A DNA stretch of 64,000 nt from Desulfurispirillum indicum S5 (lineage in GTDB: Bacteria; Chrysiogenota; Chrysiogenetes; Chrysiogenales; Chrysiogenaceae), in assembly GCF_000177635.2 (NCBI RefSeq), contig NC_014836.1:1097501-1161500 (forward strand). The letters are read 5' to 3'. Below the pieces are notes generated by a model. That model worked only from the letters and a program-made list of their open reading frames with translations, was not told the origin of the DNA and did not search any database. This document shows positions 1-8,901 of the stretch, piece after piece (the first letter of the stretch is position 1; each line of letters begins with the position of its first letter). The position numbers and the translations under genes were made by a program.

Positions 1-1
1 G

Positions 2-1096
2 AAGGTTGAGGTGGTCATTGATGAAGCGGACAAGCAGGCTCCACCGCCTGCGGAAGCAGAGGCCGATGTCGCATCGCAGCAGGAGGTAGAGAAGAATGAG
101 GGCCAGAAGAGTGACCTGAAGGTGGTCTTGCCACCCCAGCCGGTGCCTTTGGGCGAAGAGATTCGCATGGCGCGGCGTACCCACCACGAGGCTTCCCAGA
201 CGATCACCAACATGATGAATGATATCCGCATGGGGCGGAGCATTAAAACCGAGACTTCCGCTCCCATAGTCGAGCGCATGACCGACTCCATCTTCCGCAA
301 CCAGAACGCCCTGCTCAGCCTGGGGCGTATTCGCAATCAGGATCAGTACACCTTTCAGCATTCGGTCAGCGTCAGTGTGCTGATGATGATTTTTGCCAAA
401 AGCCAGGGCTATGATATCGATACCATTCACCACATTGGTCAGGGGGCGCTGCTCCATGATATCGGCAAGGTGAAGGTGCCCAATGAGATTCTCAATAAAC
501 CCGGCAAGCTTACCGACGAAGAGTTTGCCATCATGAAGCAGCATGCCACCTACAGCGGCGAGATCCTCAGCGGTACGCCGGAAATTTCTCCCATCTGTGT
601 TGAAGTGGCCGCCCAGCACCATGAGCGCTGGGATGGCTCTGGGTATCCCAAGGGGCTCAAGGGCGATCAGATCAGTCCCTACGCCCAGATGGCGGCAGTG
701 GCCGATGTGTACGATGCCATTACCTCGGATCGCTGCTACCACAAGGGACAGCATCCCACGGTGGTGCTGCGGCGCCTGCTGGAGTGGAGTGAGCAACACT
801 TCTGCCCCAGCATGGTGCAGCGCTTTATCCAATGTGTGGGCATCTATCCGCCGGGAACCCTGGTTCGCCTGAAAAGCGGCAAGCTTGCGGTGGTGATGGA
901 GTCGGCCAGTGAGAAAGATGGCCGGCGTGACCTGCTGCATCCGGTGGTGCGTGCGATATTCTGCACCAAGGAACGCCGGTATATGCGCCCGGAGATCCTC
1001 GACCTCTCCTGCGAGGATGTGTGCGAGATGGTGGTTGGCTCGGAAGACCCTAAAAAATGGGGAATCAACATAGACACCTATATCGGCACGAAATAG
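2..1096 (+). CDS. HD-GYP domain protein, 5' end outside window
   Basis: The reading frame is open to the left edge, so the N-terminus is missing; the GTG at 11 need not be the true start. The protein is a predicted cyclic-di-GMP phosphodiesterase of the HD-GYP class. Visible motifs are LLHDIGKVKVP (metal-binding HD), the helix with FQHSVSVSV before it, and HHERWDGSGYPKG (HHExxDGSGYP signature). A C-terminal segment after GIYPPG resembles the tail of the second HD-GYP protein at 56856-58082, so the two look like paralogues. The missing N-terminus probably held a DUF3391-like segment, as in that paralogue. It ends 24 bases before a convergent histidine kinase gene. HD-GYP function is sure as a family call; activity is inferred. 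Confidence 0.9.
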   Translation, partial: KVEVVIDEADKQAPPPAEAEADVASQQEVEKNEGQKSDLKVVLPPQPVPLGEEIRMARRTHHEASQTITNMMNDIRMGRSIKTETSAPIVERMTDSIFRNQNALLSLGRIRNQDQYTFQHSVSVSVLMMIFAKSQGYDIDTIHHIGQGALLHDIGKVKVPNEILNKPGKLTDEEFAIMKQHATYSGEILSGTPEISPICVEVAAQHHERWDGSGYPKGLKGDQISPYAQMAAVADVYDAITSDRCYHKGQHPTVVLRRLLEWSEQHFCPSMVQRFIQCVGIYPPGTLVRLKSGKLAVVMESASEKDGRRDLLHPVVRAIFCTKERRYMRPEILDLSCEDVCEMVVGSEDPKKWGINIDTYIGTK

Positions 1097-1120
1097 GCGA
1101 GGCGTGAAGCTGCGGAAGAC

Positions 1121-3085
1121 CTATTCGACATGTTTGCTGTCGTTCAATGGCGCACTTCCGCGCAGGGGCAGTGTCACCGTGAAAAGCGCTCCGCGGCCAG
1201 TGTTGCCTGCCTGAATAGTTCCTCCCATACGCTCTTCCACCAGCATCCTGGCAATGCTCAGCCCCATCCCCATTCCCTTGTGAACCTTACTGCTGATGAA
1301 CGATGAAAAGATTTTTTCCACAGGATGGATGCAGATGCCCCCGCCATTATCCTCCACCTGGAGAATCAGCGTGTTTTCGCGCTGCTGCCAGGAAATATGG
1401 AGACTTGGATCGGCGGTGTTGCGTTCGCTGAAGGTGTCCAGTGCGTTTTCCAGCAGGATCATCAGCACGTGGGCAAAGGCACCGGGATATCCGAGCATGC
1501 AGAGCGCTTCGTCCGGGGCGTGGCAGTGTACGCTTGTGCGTTGAAACAGGGGGATCTCTTTAAGCATGAGCAGAACCTGTTTGATGGTGCGATCTGGAAA
1601 AAACTCCTCCCTGGTGCTGCCGGAGCTGTAGAAGTTCCTGAAATCATCAACCGTACTGCCCATAAAGGCAACGCTTTCACGCATGCGGGGTATAATGACT
1701 TCCCTGATGCGCTGCGTGTGATCATCTGCCGTTCGGGCAGGTTCAAGGTAGGTCTGCAGCTCGCTGAGCAAAGCACCAAGACGGGCGAGGGGGGTGCGCC
1801 ACTGGTGGGCGATCATGCCCAGGGAGCGACCGATGACCGCAAAGCGGGACTGATTCAGCATGCTCTGCTTCTGGGATTCCAGCTCGTAGCGTCCGTCGCG
1901 ACCGTCTTTTCCGATGGCCAGCGAGATGGAAGTGATGTGGAGGAAAATGTTCAGGGGAATGGCGAGGGTGACATAGTTCAGGTGTTCGATGATGCCGGAT
2001 TCTCCCACGAAAAAAAGCACAGCAGAAAGCAGAAGAACCAGCCCCTGGCCGCTGAGAAAGATAAGGGCCCCGCTCTGGCGTCTCTTTACGGCGTGCCACG
2101 CGACAGCAAAAAAAGTGAGATAGAGCAACAGGTTGAAGCTGGCCATTTGCGGTGTCAGTGCGTATATGCTGGGCAGCGATGGCGCGGCAAGCCAGAGCAG
2201 AACCAGCAGACTGGTGGCCATGAGCAGTACCTGGAGCCACACATGCATTCCGGGCATGGTGCTGCTGGTTCGGAAAAAATACATGACAAAGAGAATGACG
2301 GCGATATACCCACCATAGCCGAGCACCCACATGCTGTAGAACCAGTATGTATTGGGGATGCCAAAGTCAGCGAAGCGGGTGATTCCACTGTACGCCAGCA
2401 CAAAAAAGAGCGAAACCACACAGAAGCTGAAGTGGGCCAGGAATTTCGGCTGACGCAGGTCAAAGCTGCTGATGGCGCTGTAGAGAATAAACGCGAACAG
2501 CAGGCCCAGGTAAACTCCCCAGAAGAGGTATCGCTTGATAGCTTCGCGGGAGAAGTCAGTAACCGTGCTGACAAGCCACTCCACGTCAACTTCTGCAGCC
2601 GTCTGGGTGCGGGTGTAAATCGTAACCGTCTGATCGGGAGTGAGCTTCAGCAGGAAGCTGTTAAAGGGCGAAGTATTGGACGGTTCGGCTTGATTCATGT
2701 ATCCCAGCCTGTGATGCTCGAGAAGGGTGTCTTCGTCGACGATATAGACATCGACATGCTGCACCAGTGGACGGGTGTTCCAGAGAATCACCGCTCTGTT
2801 CCTGGGAGCAGAATTGCTTATGGTAACGCGAGTCCACACCGGCCGAGAAGAGTAGCCCAAATAGCTGGCGGGCAGAGCCTGCCAGGTGTCGCTTGCCATG
2901 ATGTCACGGTAGTTGTGCTCGGCAAGGGGGTCGTACAGGAACTCCATCCTTTCGACCAGGGAGTGCGTATTGTGCAGATGGGTCACGTCAAAGGGGAGTT
3001 GCGAAGCCGCGAAGGCGGGAGTATGCGCAAGTACAAGAATCAGCAACAGCAGAGTGCGCGCGAATGCCGTGCCCGCGGAGCGCAT
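1121..3085 (-). CDS. 7TM-DISM sensor histidine kinase
   Basis: A 654-residue membrane sensor kinase. A signal peptide (about residues 1-27, ending AFA) is followed by an extracellular all-beta sensor region of the 7TMR-DISMED2 kind (about 30-180), seven membrane helices (about 185-400) and a cytoplasmic kinase core. The core shows the phosphoacceptor in AHQWRTPL (His about 427), an N box (LLENALDTF, Asn about 547), G1 DNGGG (about 579) and G2 GMGMGLS (about 604). The ligand is unknown; DISM sensors often bind carbohydrate-like or small soluble molecules. It was the second gene of an operon with the response regulator now at 4031-4699: the original stop overlapped this start as TGATG. An IS5-family element now separates the two genes, so expression may depend on read-through or an IS-borne promoter. 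Confidence 0.9.
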   Translation of the reverse strand: MRSAGTAFARTLLLLILVLAHTPAFAASQLPFDVTHLHNTHSLVERMEFLYDPLAEHNYRDIMASDTWQALPASYLGYSSRPVWTRVTISNSAPRNRAVILWNTRPLVQHVDVYIVDEDTLLEHHRLGYMNQAEPSNTSPFNSFLLKLTPDQTVTIYTRTQTAAEVDVEWLVSTVTDFSREAIKRYLFWGVYLGLLFAFILYSAISSFDLRQPKFLAHFSFCVVSLFFVLAYSGITRFADFGIPNTYWFYSMWVLGYGGYIAVILFVMYFFRTSSTMPGMHVWLQVLLMATSLLVLLWLAAPSLPSIYALTPQMASFNLLLYLTFFAVAWHAVKRRQSGALIFLSGQGLVLLLSAVLFFVGESGIIEHLNYVTLAIPLNIFLHITSISLAIGKDGRDGRYELESQKQSMLNQSRFAVIGRSLGMIAHQWRTPLARLGALLSELQTYLEPARTADDHTQRIREVIIPRMRESVAFMGSTVDDFRNFYSSGSTREEFFPDRTIKQVLLMLKEIPLFQRTSVHCHAPDEALCMLGYPGAFAHVLMILLENALDTFSERNTADPSLHISWQQRENTLILQVEDNGGGICIHPVEKIFSSFISSKVHKGMGMGLSIARMLVEERMGGTIQAGNTGRGALFTVTLPLRGSAPLNDSKHVE

Positions 3086-3119
3086 CAGGGCACCATGTAG
3101 CCGGAATCTTTATGACTTA

Positions 3120-4044
3120 GAACTTATCCATAAATTACGCCGATTTTCCTGTATGTGATTATGGCTGCCGCAAGACACGTCAACCCGTAGTGAGTGACCT
3201 CAAGCTTCTCAAAGCGCACATGAATCTTCCTGAAACGGTTGAACCAGGAAATAGATGCTTCCACTATCCAGCGCCTCGCCTTCTTTGATGGGTCACGCTT
3301 CTTGTCCTCGATCTCTTCTTTTCGCTGCTTTACATGGGGTATGTATCCGCGCTGAAGAATGCTGCTGAGCGCCTGCTTTCCCTTGTAGCCACAATCTGCG
3401 CAAAGATGCTGCTCCTGCTCTGCAGGCTTCTCGAAGACTACGCCATCAAGAACAGCTTCAAGCTGGCTCACATCATGCCGGTTCGCTCCGGTTACGACGA
3501 TGGACAACGGGACGCCACGACCGTCCACCAGGACATGACGCTTGCTCCCGTTTTTTTCCCCGATCCGTCGGGTTCTTCCCTACGGTTTCAAGAGCCATTG
3601 GTGCTTTGTACATTCCGCCATCTATGCTTTGCCACTCCCAGGCAATTCCCTCCATCTCGTCATACTCAGCCAGCCCTTGACGCCAAATAGCTTCGAATAC
3701 ACCGGCCTTACTCCACTCAATGAAGTACTTGTGCACGGCACTGGCGCAACCAAACTGCTCCTTGGGTATGGCTTTCCACTGGCAACCGGTGCGCAGCACA
3801 TAGACAATGCCGGAAAACGCCATTCTGGGGTCAAGTCGCTTCCGTCCGCCACCAGGCTTGCGTTTGTAGGTCTTGTCAGGATCTCTTTGCTGGATTGGCA
3901 GCAAAGGCTCAACTCTTTGCCAGAAAGCATCTGAGACTTCCCATGATTGCACTTTAGACATAAATCACCGCCATGAATGATCTCTCACTGAATCATTCTA
4001 TAGCAAACTATCATAATGGTCAATAATTATTTATGGACAAGCTC
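3120..4044. mobile_element. IS5-family insertion sequence (925 bp)
   Basis: The ends are imperfect inverted repeats: GAACTTATCCATAAAT at the left and, read inward, GAGCTTGTCCATAAAT at the right (14 of 16 identical). A 3-base duplication TTA flanks the element (3117-3119 and 4045-4047), fitting the TNA targets of some IS5 subgroups. It carries one frameshifted transposase. It sits in the last codons of the response regulator gene; removing it plus one TTA restores that gene in frame. Confidence 0.9.
3124..3961 (-). pseudogene. IS5-family DDE transposase, two overlapping frames
   Basis: The N-terminal part (3473-3961, 162 residues) has the helix-turn-helix region and LRTGCQWKAIP and WQSIDGGMYKAP stretches typical of IS5 transposases. 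The catalytic C-terminal part (from GTG 3528 down to 3124) continues with DGRGVPLSIVVTGANRHD and ends shortly before the left end of the IS. The frames meet at a run of seven A on the coding strand (plus-strand T run 3551-3557). With six A the family-like GKNGSKRHVLVDG would be read through. It is therefore either a single-base expansion that killed the gene, a homopolymer sequencing error, or a slippage site that still yields some full-length protein. I call it a pseudogene with that caveat. Confidence 0.85.
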
Positions 4045-4699
4045 TTACAATGGATTTGTTGCCAATTTTAGATCTGAGACGATACACCAGATTGCGCAGG
4101 CCACTGTTGGTCATATCGTGGTTCGGGTCAATATGAAAGCAGATCCGGTCGGCGTCAACCACCTGGTTGCGGTGGCGCAGCATGAAGTCCAGGAAACTCT
4201 TCTCATTGCGGGTCAGGGAAATCTCTTTGCCATCCCATTCCACGCTTTGCGTGTTGACGTTATAGGTGGCACCACTCTGGAGCTGAACCGCGATTCTGCC
4301 CCGTTGCTGGAGTTCTGTTACACAGTGCAGGAATGTACTGCGCAGTTTATCCAGGCTGACCGGCTTGACCAGATACTCCATCAGCCGCAGGCGAATGGCG
4401 GCAAACAGGTGTTCGGATTCGTTGTGAGCAGTCAGGATAATAATGGGTATATCGGGATCCTGCTGGCGGATGGCGGTGGCCACTTCCATGCCGCTGGCGC
4501 GTGGCATGGCGATATCCAGGAGAATGATGTGCGGGCGCTGCTGGTTAAAAAGCTCCATGGCCTGAGCGCCGTCCTCGGCAACAAGCACGTGGCGGAAATG
4601 GGTGCTGAGGATGCGGGCGATGGAGTCCTGCATGATGGGGTCGTCCTCGGCGAAGAGTATGGTCATTTCCTGAAGAAGCTTGAGCGGATGGTATTTCAT
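4031..4699 (-). CDS. Response regulator, 3' end disrupted by IS5-family element
   Basis: A receiver domain (about residues 12-130; acidic pair ED, phosphoacceptor D62 in LLDIAMP, T90, K112) is joined to a short OmpR-like winged helix (about 140-220, ending LRNLVYRLRSKIG). The last four residues (RACP) and the stop come from the right end of the IS. Removing the IS and one TTA copy lets the frame continue for ten codons, SHKDSGYMVP, to a TGA overlapping the kinase ATG at 3085. The native protein would be about 228 residues. GY near the C-terminus matches the usual end of OmpR-type wings, so the interrupted protein lacks its final hairpin and DNA binding may be impaired. The partner is the 7TM-DISM kinase. 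Confidence 0.85.
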   Translation of the reverse strand: MKYHPLKLLQEMTILFAEDDPIMQDSIARILSTHFRHVLVAEDGAQAMELFNQQRPHIILLDIAMPRASGMEVATAIRQQDPDIPIIILTAHNESEHLFAAIRLRLMEYLVKPVSLDKLRSTFLHCVTELQQRGRIAVQLQSGATYNVNTQSVEWDGKEISLTRNEKSFLDFMLRHRNQVVDADRICFHIDPNHDMTNSGLRNLVYRLRSKIGNKSIVRACP

Positions 4700-4822
4700 G
4701 GAGTGCTACCCGTTGCTTCAATATGTGATTCAATGGTGAAATATACCATCTTCAGCGTCGACTGCAAACCTTTTCCGGCGCTAAGAGCGTTGTGCTAGCA
4801 GGGTGAGGGGATATGCGCAAAG

Positions 4823-4846
4823 CGGAGCAGCTTTTCAGCTGCTCCG
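4823..4846 (-). terminator. Hairpin at the end of ectABC
   Basis: A perfect 9-bp stem (CGGAGCAGC / GCTGCTCCG) with a 6-base loop lies 25 bases past the ectC stop. Only a short T tract follows on the minus strand, so termination is likely but not certain. Confidence 0.6.
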
Positions 4847-4870
4847 CGCGGACAAGTAATACAAAGGGAA

Positions 4871-5263
4871 TCAGTCGGTATCGGCCGGGTAGGAGCCATC
4901 TGGGCCATGGACTTCCCGTCCGGAAACCGGCGGGTTGAAGACACAGGCCATGGTCATATCCTTGAAAGCGCGCAGACGGTGCTTGTCATGCTGATCAAGG
5001 GCATACACCGTGCCTGGTTTGATGGGATAGACAACTCCGGTTGCCAGATCTTCAATCTCCCCTTCACCGGCCATACAATATACCGACTCCAGATGATTCT
5101 TATACTGGAAGAAGTTGTCCTGACCGGCAAAGATGGTGGTGATATGGAAGGAGAAACCCATCCTGTCATCCTTGAGCAGCAGACGCTGACTGACCCAGTT
5201 GCCGTTCTCCGCACGCACTTCCCGCTCGGTTCCCTGAATTTCACTCAGCGCACGTACCAGCAT
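4871..5263 (-). CDS. ectC: L-ectoine synthase
   Basis: A 130-residue cupin-fold protein of normal EctC length. It closes the ring of N-gamma-acetyl-diaminobutyrate to give ectoine, the last step of the pathway, in the cytoplasm. The run [20 protein letters not shown] with the later [17 protein letters not shown] is the conserved cupin core. It is the third gene of ectABC; its ATG overlaps the ectB stop (TGATG), so the two are translationally coupled. A hairpin follows the stop. No hydroxylase (ectD) or aspartokinase gene is next to it. Confidence 0.96.
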   Translation of the reverse strand: MLVRALSEIQGTEREVRAENGNWVSQRLLLKDDRMGFSFHITTIFAGQDNFFQYKNHLESVYCMAGEGEIEDLATGVVYPIKPGTVYALDQHDKHRLRAFKDMTMACVFNPPVSGREVHGPDGSYPADTD

Positions 5264-6537
5264 CAGAATTCCTCCCGCAGGCGATCCTGCTTGGTGGAAA
5301 TGATTTCGCCGATGGTTGCATCAATGATGGCAATACCTTTGCGCAGCGTTTCCTCGTCGATGGTGAGTGGAGGCAGGAACTTGACCACCTGGTCATCCGC
5401 GCCGGAAAGTTCTATGACAAGGCCTTTTTCAAAGGCGATGCGTGACACTTCCTTGGCGAAGCCCAGCTCGGGGATTTCCAGACCGAAAATGAGCCCACGG
5501 CCCCGAACATTGCAGTTCAGGTCAGGGTATTTGGCGGCAATGGCCTGCAGCTCTTCTTTGAGGATCGCAGATTTATAGTGAATGGCATCGCTGAGGTCGT
5601 TGCTGTCCCAGTAGGCCAGAGTTTCTACTGAAGCCACGAAGGCCAGGTTGTTGCCGCGGAAGGTGCCGGTGTGCTCGCCGGGCTTCCACTGATCCAGCTC
5701 CGGGCGCATGAGCAGCAGTGCCAGAGGCAATCCGCCACCAATGGACTTGGAAAGGGTGACCATGTCGGGGGTGATGCCGGCGCGTTCGAAGCTGAAGAAC
5801 TCGCCGCTGCGGCCATTGCCCACCTGGATCTCATCGATGATCAGCAGGATGTCGAATTCACGGCAGATCTGCTCAAGCCCCTGCAGCCATTCATCGCTGG
5901 CCACATTGATGCCACCTTCGGCCTGAATGGTCTCTACAATCACTGCTGCGGGCAGATCCAGGCCACTGCTGCCATCGGCCAGGAATTTGCGGAAGTAGTC
6001 AAGGGTGTTGACATCGGGGCCGAAGTAGCCGTCATAGGGCATAAAGCTCACATTGCTGCGGCTGATATGGGCCTCGTCCCGGTAGAAATTGTTGCCGGTT
6101 ACGGCCAGGGAGCCCATGCTCAGGCCGTGGAAGCCGTTGGTGAATGCCACGATATTGGAGCGATTCTTGATCATGCGGGCCAGCTTCAGGGCCGATTCCA
6201 CCGAGTTGGTGCCCGTGGGGCCGGTAAACTGTACCTTGTACTCCAGATTTCGTGGAGAGAAAACCGTGTCCTGAAGCTTCTGCAGGAAACGTTTTTTTGC
6301 GGAAGTGGCCATGTCAAGGCCGTGAACCACGCCATCTTTCTGAATGTAGTCGATCAGGGCGCTGCTGACGCGGTCGTTGTTGTGTCCATAGTTCAGGGTG
6401 CCCGCCCCGGCGAAAAAGTCAATGTACTCGTTGCCCTGTTCGTCATAGAGGTAAGAGCCTTTGGCCTTTTCAAAAATTGCCGGAAACGAGCGGATGTAGC
6501 CGCGGACCTGTGATTCCATCTGTTCAAATATACGCAT
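5263..6537 (-). CDS. ectB: Diaminobutyrate--2-oxoglutarate transaminase
   Basis: A 424-residue class-III PLP-dependent aminotransferase that makes L-2,4-diaminobutyrate from aspartate semialdehyde using glutamate, the first ectoine-specific step. Visible motifs are [13 protein letters not shown] (phosphate cup, about 106-118), [13 protein letters not shown] (PLP-pairing Asp about 235) and [13 protein letters not shown] (Schiff-base lysine about 264). The length and the N-terminus ([16 protein letters not shown]) are typical of EctB. It is the middle gene of ectABC, 23 bases after ectA. Confidence 0.96.
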   Translation of the reverse strand: MRIFEQMESQVRGYIRSFPAIFEKAKGSYLYDEQGNEYIDFFAGAGTLNYGHNNDRVSSALIDYIQKDGVVHGLDMATSAKKRFLQKLQDTVFSPRNLEYKVQFTGPTGTNSVESALKLARMIKNRSNIVAFTNGFHGLSMGSLAVTGNNFYRDEAHISRSNVSFMPYDGYFGPDVNTLDYFRKFLADGSSGLDLPAAVIVETIQAEGGINVASDEWLQGLEQICREFDILLIIDEIQVGNGRSGEFFSFERAGITPDMVTLSKSIGGGLPLALLLMRPELDQWKPGEHTGTFRGNNLAFVASVETLAYWDSNDLSDAIHYKSAILKEELQAIAAKYPDLNCNVRGRGLIFGLEIPELGFAKEVSRIAFEKGLVIELSGADDQVVKFLPPLTIDEETLRKGIAIIDATIGEIISTKQDRLREEF

Positions 6538-6560
6538 GGGAATACCTACCTTTGTCTGTG

Positions 6561-7076
6561 TTATTGTGAGTATTGCAGTGGACCGATTTCATAGAGGACT
6601 TCGGCTTCATGACCTTCGGCGAACACCTCGCCAGCAAGAAACTCGCGTTCACGCATAGGTGCCTTGAACGTGCGGGCAATGGCGCTGAAGAGTTTCTGTG
6701 AGGGGATATTGGAAGGGCTGATGGTCGTGTGCAGGAAACGCACGGCTGTGGCGCGCTTGCGGCAGATGATATGTTCGAGCATTCGGGTTGCCAGCTGCCT
6801 GCCGCGGGCCTTTGCGGAAACGGCCACCTGCCAGATGAAGAGGATATCCGGATGCTCGGGCAGGGTGTACCCGCTGATAAACCCTGCGGCATCTCCATCT
6901 ATTCTGGCAATGACACTGGTTTGGCTGAAATGTTCGCAGATAATGTGGTAACAGTACTGAGAATTGACGTCGAGGGGAGGGCACTGGCTGATAAGCCGAT
7001 AGACCTCTGCCCCATCCGCAAGGGTTGGCGTGGTGAGGGTAATGGTAGACGGATCAGTGTCTCCTGTCTGTCTCAT
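6561..7076 (-). CDS. ectA: L-2,4-diaminobutyrate acetyltransferase
   Basis: A GNAT-fold acetyltransferase of 171 residues that transfers acetyl from acetyl-CoA to diaminobutyrate. The acetyl-CoA site is seen in VAVSAKARGRQLATRML. I start at ATG 7076 (MRQTGDTDP) because an AAAGG lies 7 bases upstream and because the longer frame, from a TTG at 7136, would start inside a near-perfect promoter. It is the first gene of ectABC. Confidence 0.95.
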   Translation of the reverse strand: MRQTGDTDPSTITLTTPTLADGAEVYRLISQCPPLDVNSQYCYHIICEHFSQTSVIARIDGDAAGFISGYTLPEHPDILFIWQVAVSAKARGRQLATRMLEHIICRKRATAVRFLHTTISPSNIPSQKLFSAIARTFKAPMREREFLAGEVFAEGHEAEVLYEIGPLQYSQ

Positions 7077-7107
7077 GGTAAACCTTTCAAAATGCTTTTT
7101 GTCGGCA

Positions 7108-7136
7108 ATCATACACAGGCGGGATGAAAATGTCAA
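7108..7136 (-). promoter_or_regulatory. Sigma-70-type promoter of ectABC
   Basis: On the minus strand TTGACA (7136-7131) and TATGAT (7113-7108) are 17 bases apart, a full -35 and a five-of-six -10 at ideal spacing. Transcription should start near 7101, giving a leader of about 25 bases that holds only the ectA ribosome site. I see no clear EctR-type operator. Confidence 0.85.
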
Positions 7137-7307
7137 ATTGACATGGTTTCCTGTAGTTCAAAGCAAGCAATTATAGCGTTATTTTACATGAATTTGCAAT
7201 GCGCGCTATTTTTGCATTGACAATTAACCGCGAAACTTTCCATGTCTTTGTCAGGAGGGAGTTGAGGTTGCGAACTTGTCGCCTGGGGCGCGATCGGAGG
7301 TGTGCTG

Positions 7308-7583
7308 ATGGTTGTTGTGGCTCTGCAGATCCAGATTTTCATAGACGAGCCGGCCGGGCTGAAGGGGAGGCGTCGCGTTCTGCGCTCCCTGCAGCAGAAG
7401 CTGCAGCGCATGAACCTGTCGGTTCTGGATGCTTCAGGTGAATACGCGGCTGAAGGCGTGCTGGAAGCGGTCGCGGCGGTGCGCTCTGAAGAGTCTGCCC
7501 GCGGTCTGGTGGAAAATATCTGGCGTCAGCTGGCTGCCTGGGAGCACGAGTGCGAGTTTGAGGTATACTGGGAAATACTGTGA
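7308..7583 (+). CDS. DUF503 family protein
   Basis: A 91-residue protein of the DUF503 (YlxP-like) family, recognised from the hydrophobic beta strand VVVALQIQIFIDEP followed by LKGRRRVLRSLQQKL and a ferredoxin-like pattern of strands and helices. Its function is not established; in Firmicutes the family sits near ribosome-binding factor genes. Start chosen at ATG 7308 with GGAGG seven bases upstream. It is transcribed away from ectA. None of the usual infB/rbfA neighbours are here. Confidence 0.75.
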   Translation: MVVVALQIQIFIDEPAGLKGRRRVLRSLQQKLQRMNLSVLDASGEYAAEGVLEAVAAVRSEESARGLVENIWRQLAAWEHECEFEVYWEIL

Positions 7584-7586
7584 GGG

Positions 7587-7770
7587 GCTGCTGAAATACC
7601 TCACAATACGCAGGCAATTGAAAAAAGGAACTCTTCACGGTGTAACGTCACTCGCGCCAGCCTTCCTCCCAGAGACGCTCCCTTTCGTCCGAGGACCTAC
7701 GTCTCTGCCGCTCGCCATCCTGGCTCGCTTTCGGAACCCTGGCGCTCCTGCTGAAAAAGCGCTGGGTGGC
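7587..7770. repeat. Dispersed intergenic repeat, copy 1
   Basis: Starts GGCTGCTGAAATACCTCAC and contains CGCAGGCAATTGAAAA, whose reverse complement recurs at about 10212-10252. The right part (about 7635-7765) is, in reverse complement, a diverged copy of about 44690-44820. The apparent ORFs here are by-products of the repeat. Confidence 0.7.
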
Positions 7771-7811
7771 CGTGAGTGGTTACGAAAAAACTCAAGCCGC
7801 CTGGTAAAAGG

Positions 7812-8093
7812 CTATTTTCTGCGCTTCCATCGAGCCGTCATAAAGGGGCCGCTGGTGGTAAAGAGGAAGAGAAAGAGTATTGTCAGGGGTGTCATGAGCC
7901 TGGCGCGGTACTTCTCCTGCAGCAGATCGCCCACCACGGGGTAGTAGTGAAACCACAGCAGGCAGGCGCAGATGATCATGGCCCAGGTGACAAAGCGCTT
8001 GAATTCACGACGGTAGGCCAGGCGATAAAAACCAAAGAGCATCCAGCCCACCACAAAAACCAGATAGAGTATCAGTCCCGTTTGTGCTCCCAT
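7812..8093 (-). CDS. Small membrane protein, unknown function
   Basis: A 93-residue protein with two clear hydrophobic segments near the N-terminus (LILYLVFVVGWMLFGFY and VTWAMIICACLLWFHYY) and a third near the C-terminus (LTILFLFLFTTSGPF), ending in a basic tail RWKRRK. AAAGGAG lies five bases before the ATG, which supports a real gene. I do not recognise a family. It stands alone between a dispersed repeat and a long non-coding stretch. Confidence 0.6.
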   Translation of the reverse strand: MGAQTGLILYLVFVVGWMLFGFYRLAYRREFKRFVTWAMIICACLLWFHYYPVVGDLLQEKYRARLMTPLTILFLFLFTTSGPFMTARWKRRK

Positions 8094-8888
8094 CGCCGCT
8101 CCTTTGATCTCAACTTTCGCACCTTGTTGTCTTAGGTTAAGGTGTTATTATTCTGAAATTTATCGCGCTGAAACTGTATTGATTTTGAATGCTTGACTTA
8201 TCTTGTATTCCACTTTTTGTTTCCGGATATTGTCCTTTTTGACCGCGCAAAAAGGACACAAAAACGCGCCCCCGACGCCCGTTTTTCCGGATCGTTTGCT
8301 TGCCTGTTCTGGAGATCCGGCAGACACTGCATCCCTGCAGTGCTGCCGGACCACTCACTTCCTGTGAGTGTCCCGTTCGGGTCTTGCCAGCCAGGCGTCG
8401 CACTCACCGGACGGGCTCAGGGGGGGGCGGCCTGTTTCTGCCTCTCCCCCGTGTGCTGGCCCAGCCAGAACGAGCAGACTGGAACGCTATGGACCCGCAG
8501 GGTTGCCGCCACGAGGGCGGCAACCGCAAACCAAAAGCCAGGGAAGGCGGTTGTTTGCGGTCCCCAGTTCCAGGCAAGCGGACGGCTGATAAGGACAGCA
8601 CTGGGGGCCGCTTTTGCGCCACTTTTTGCGGGAAAAAAGTGGCAAAAGAAACTCATAAACAGGGTGAGGACAATGTCAAGCGACGCAGTCTGTGCAGAAC
8701 TATTTCCTCCATTTCAGCATGGCATGTGGATCAGCGCCGACAACCTGCCGCTTCGGGGGTGCGAAACTTCAGTTTGATTTTTTTCCATGTTACCACAAGA
8801 ACCGTGGCGGAGAAAGCCGGAGCTGCGCGGCGTGTCTTGACACCTTCGCGTTGCGGGGCGCATAATGCAAAGTTCATCTCACCCGCAC
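8094..8888. other. Long gene-free stretch with two strong hairpins
   Basis: No reading frame here looks like a real gene; overlapping ORFs have low-complexity, repeat-like translations. Two notable hairpins are present: TGTCCTTTTT / AAAAAGGACA at 8231-8258 (perfect 10-bp stem, 8-base loop) and GCCACTTTTT / AAAAAGTGGC at about 8618-8643. The roughly 415 bases between them are GC-rich. The block may be a degenerate mobile or repeat element. Confidence 0.5.
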
Positions 8889-8901
8889 AAGGACAAGTTC
8901 T

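Noticed and set aside
1325-3100. Plus-strand ORF of 591 codons
   Set aside because: Antisense to the 7TM-DISM kinase gene with its clear kinase motifs.
4016-4798. Plus-strand ORF of 260 codons
   Set aside because: Antisense to the response regulator and running across the IS5 border.
7077-7136. A longer ectA starting at TTG 7136
   Set aside because: That start lies in the -35 box of a near-consensus promoter and has no ribosome site; ATG 7076 has one.
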